Source of the DNA: Spongiihabitans sp965206355
GTDB lineage: Bacteria; Pseudomonadota; Gammaproteobacteria; Arenicellales; Poriferihabitantaceae
Assembly: GCA_965206355.1 (NCBI GenBank)
Contig: OZ242212.1
Coordinates: 1,364,001-1,428,000 of the forward strand
Direction of reading: 5' to 3'
Length of the DNA stretch: 64,000 nucleotides
Shown here: piece after piece, positions 62,078 to 64,000 of the stretch
Numbering within the stretch: position 1 is the stretch's first letter
Layout of the letters: every line of letters starts with the position of its first letter
Translations under genes and position numbers: made by a program
Notes under the pieces: generated by a model
Database searches by the model: none
Seen by the model: only the letters and a program-made list of their open reading frames with translations
Told to the model about the DNA's origin: nothing

Positions 62078-62980
62078 ATGACAGATACAATGATCAGTTC
62101 AGCCACCAAGGAATTAAAAATCGGCTATGAACAACCCTTCGTGATTATCGGTGAGAGAATCAACCCCACCGGGCGTAAGATTCTCGCTGAGGAAATGAAG
62201 AATGGTGACTACAGTCGGGTTGAGAGTGATGCGCTGGCACAGATAGTGGCGGGCGCAAAAATGCTTGATGTTAATGCCGGCATTCCCCTGGCGGACGAAC
62301 CACGGATTCTTGCCGAAGCGATTCAATTAGTGCAGTCGATTACCGATGTGCCGTTGTCCATTGATTCATCCATTATTGCGGCACTGGAAGCCGGTTTAGC
62401 AGTATATCAGGGTAAGCCATTACTCAATTCAGTCACCGGAGAAAATGAGCGGTTGGAAGCCGTCCTGCCTTTGGTGAAAAAGTATAATTGTGCGGTTGTG
62501 GCAATATCCAATGACGAAGCCGGTATTTCCGAAAACCCTGATGAGCGTTTTGATGTGGCAAAGAAGATTATTGAACGTGCTGCTGACCATGGTATTCATT
62601 ATAGTGACATCATTGTTGATCCATTGGTGATGCCAGTCGGGGCGGTTAATAGTGCGGGGCGGCAGGTTTTACATCTGGTCAAGCGCTTGCGTGAAGAATT
62701 AAAGGTCAACACCACTTGCGGTGCATCGAATTTTAGTTTTGGTATCCCCAATCGCAAAGGCATGGACGGACATTTCCTGAGTATGGCGATTGCTGCCGGG
62801 ATGACTTCTGCGATAACCAATCCGTTGCACGAGGAAGTTATGCAAGGGGTTATGAGTGCGGATGTGGTGATGGGGCATGATAACAACTGTGCCAAATGGT
62901 TAAACAAATATCGACAACCGCTGGATGAAAATGCCGGCGCGGGTGGAGCGCGTGCAAACAGACGCCGTCGTCGGGCGTAA
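62078..62980 (+). CDS. Methyltetrahydrofolate:corrinoid methyltransferase (pterin-binding family)
   Basis: 300 residues. TIM-barrel pterin-binding fold: FVIIGERINPTGRKILAEEM, MLDVNAGIPLADEPRILAEAI, PLSIDSSIIAALEAGL, LNSVTGENERLEAVLPL, IIVDPLVMPVGAVN, TTCGASNFSFGIPNRKG. Transfers methyl groups between the corrinoid protein and tetrahydrofolate. The C-terminus ends in an unusual Arg-rich tail (ARANRRRRRA). Confidence 0.92.
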   Translation: MTDTMISSATKELKIGYEQPFVIIGERINPTGRKILAEEMKNGDYSRVESDALAQIVAGAKMLDVNAGIPLADEPRILAEAIQLVQSITDVPLSIDSSIIAALEAGLAVYQGKPLLNSVTGENERLEAVLPLVKKYNCAVVAISNDEAGISENPDERFDVAKKIIERAADHGIHYSDIIVDPLVMPVGAVNSAGRQVLHLVKRLREELKVNTTCGASNFSFGIPNRKGMDGHFLSMAIAAGMTSAITNPLHEEVMQGVMSADVVMGHDNNCAKWLNKYRQPLDENAGAGGARANRRRRRA

Positions 62981-63007
62981 ATCCTTAATCGCACGATCCC
63001 CCGAACA

Positions 63008-63391
63008 ATGACCGAAATGGATCGCATCAGAACCGGTGGTTGCTTATGTGGGGGCGTTCGCTATAAGACGGTAGGCGAATTGCGAGACATTATCAACTGT
63101 TTTTGCAGCCAGTGTCAAAAAACCTCGGGCCATCATTTTGCCGCGACTAAGGCAGACCTCAGTCAATTTGAATTAGTCAACAATGCCACCCTCCGTTGGT
63201 ATGAATCTTCAGACACGGCGAAACGTGGTTTTTGTAATCGTTGTGGCAGTAGCTTGTTTTGGCAAAGAAAGGGAACGCAAACCATCAGCATCACCGCGGG
63301 TACACTGGATAAACCGACACACCTTAAAACAACCAAGAATATTTTCGTCGAAGACAAGAGCGACTATCACGAGCTTCCGATTGTGCAATGA
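63008..63391 (+). CDS. GFA/CENP-V-family zinc protein
   Basis: 127 residues. Zinc ligands in GGCLCGGVRY, CFCSQCQKTSG and FCNRCGSSLFW. The family includes proteins first described as glutathione-dependent formaldehyde-activating enzymes, a role now disputed for several members. Its position next to one-carbon genes fits formaldehyde handling. Its stop overlaps the ATG of the next gene (ATGA). Confidence 0.9.
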   Translation: MTEMDRIRTGGCLCGGVRYKTVGELRDIINCFCSQCQKTSGHHFAATKADLSQFELVNNATLRWYESSDTAKRGFCNRCGSSLFWQRKGTQTISITAGTLDKPTHLKTTKNIFVEDKSDYHELPIVQ

Positions 63392-64000
63392 ACGAGCAGG
63401 GTAGCGTCCATGTGGTTTTTACGCCGTCTGGAAAGCGTGGCACGATTGCTACTGGAAAATCTGTCCTTGAAGCGGCACAACAGCTTGGCGTTGATCTGGA
63501 TACGGTATGCGGTGGACGCGGGATTTGCGACCGTTGTCAGATAGATCACAGTATCGGCGAGTTCGCTAAGTTCAAAATCCACTCCAACACCGAACACTTG
63601 TCGCTAATGAGTGCCAGTGAGCAGGCATTTTTCCCTGACGGTACGGCAACAACACGTCGTCTGGGTTGTCAGGCAAAACTACTTGGTGATGTGGTTATTG
63701 ATGTGCCGCCAGAGAGTCAGGCACACCGTCAGGTTGTGCGCAAACGCCTTGATGTCCACAACATCACGGTTAATCCAGCGGTGCGTTTGTATTATGTTGA
63801 AGTCCCTGAACCGAATATGCACGACCCGACCGGCGATTTGCAGCGTATGCTGGATGCGCTGGAATTTGACTGGGGATTAACCGATCTCGCTGTTGATTTC
63901 CACCTGCTCGGGACCTTGCAGGCGATATTGCGGCAGGGCGACTGGAAAGTAACCCTTGCCATTCACAATGAAAAACAGGTTATCGCCATTTGGCCAGGAA
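63388..64000 (+). CDS. Ferredoxin/ASKHA-type reductive activator of corrinoid proteins (N-terminal part)
   Basis: Open to the window edge (204 codons visible). N-terminal 2Fe-2S ferredoxin with VCGGRGICDRCQ (Cys41, Cys47, Cys50) and a further Cys in RRLGCQAKLL, followed by DVPPES and the linker typical of RACo-like DUF4445 proteins. Such proteins reduce inactive Co(II) corrinoid to Co(I) using ATP, reactivating the corrinoid protein encoded at 60177. The ASKHA ATPase part lies beyond the window. Confidence 0.9.
   Translation, partial: MNEQGSVHVVFTPSGKRGTIATGKSVLEAAQQLGVDLDTVCGGRGICDRCQIDHSIGEFAKFKIHSNTEHLSLMSASEQAFFPDGTATTRRLGCQAKLLGDVVIDVPPESQAHRQVVRKRLDVHNITVNPAVRLYYVEVPEPNMHDPTGDLQRMLDALEFDWGLTDLAVDFHLLGTLQAILRQGDWKVTLAIHNEKQVIAIWPG

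Overview
The window looks like the chromosome of a moderate-GC gammaproteobacterium. The housekeeping genes (leuS, dnaG, rpoD followed by a tRNA with CAU anticodon, hemW, amiC-tsaE) and the type I-F CRISPR-Cas system support this. Genes for glutathione-dependent formaldehyde oxidation, a dimethylglycine/sarcosine dehydrogenase-like enzyme and a corrinoid/methyl-tetrahydrofolate gene set suggest it uses methylated amines or betaines. I cannot name the species.

1-17.2 kb (all minus strand): a ribosomal peptide (RiPP) cluster of the NHLP/NHLM type. It holds a LanM-type lanthionine synthetase cut by the window edge, a SagB-like flavin oxidoreductase, three precursor peptides with nitrile-hydratase-like leaders ending in AAG and Ser/Thr/Gly/Ala cores almost without cysteine, two ABC exporters (one with a C39 peptidase), a HlyD adaptor, a TolC-like channel and a leader-only NHLP protein. 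A DDE-integrase-like protein, a periplasmic binding protein and an SLC13-like transporter lie between the secretion genes.

17.5-25.2 kb: a type II-C CRISPR locus with intact cas9, cas1 destroyed by an internal deletion, cas2, a tracrRNA anti-repeat and 15 repeats. It is followed by mobile-element debris, a RelBE-like toxin-antitoxin pair and one orphan CRISPR repeat.

25.3-41.6 kb: core and C1-related genes (dimethylglycine dehydrogenase-like, leuS, dnaG, rpoD, tRNA, NUDIX, Crp/Fnr, hydroxyacid dehydrogenase, hemW, fghA, frmA, parA-like). Three full copies of a ~140-bp MITE-like element with 5-bp target duplications occur between 27.7 and 42 kb.

42-58.3 kb: a defence island. An EcoRV-like restriction-modification pair is followed by a complete I-F CRISPR-Cas system (85 repeats, cas1, cas2-3, csy1-3, cas6f). 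The I-F system lies between two perfect 462-bp direct repeats that duplicate the end of the restriction gene and the end of amiC, so it looks like an inserted and potentially excisable 14.2-kb unit.

58.1-64 kb: amiC-tsaE, then a corrinoid protein, a DUF1638 protein, a small 'virulence factor' family protein, a methyl-THF methyltransferase, a GFA-family protein and the start of a ferredoxin/ASKHA corrinoid activator. With the dehydrogenase at 25 kb and frmA/fghA these form a demethylation and formaldehyde-handling network.
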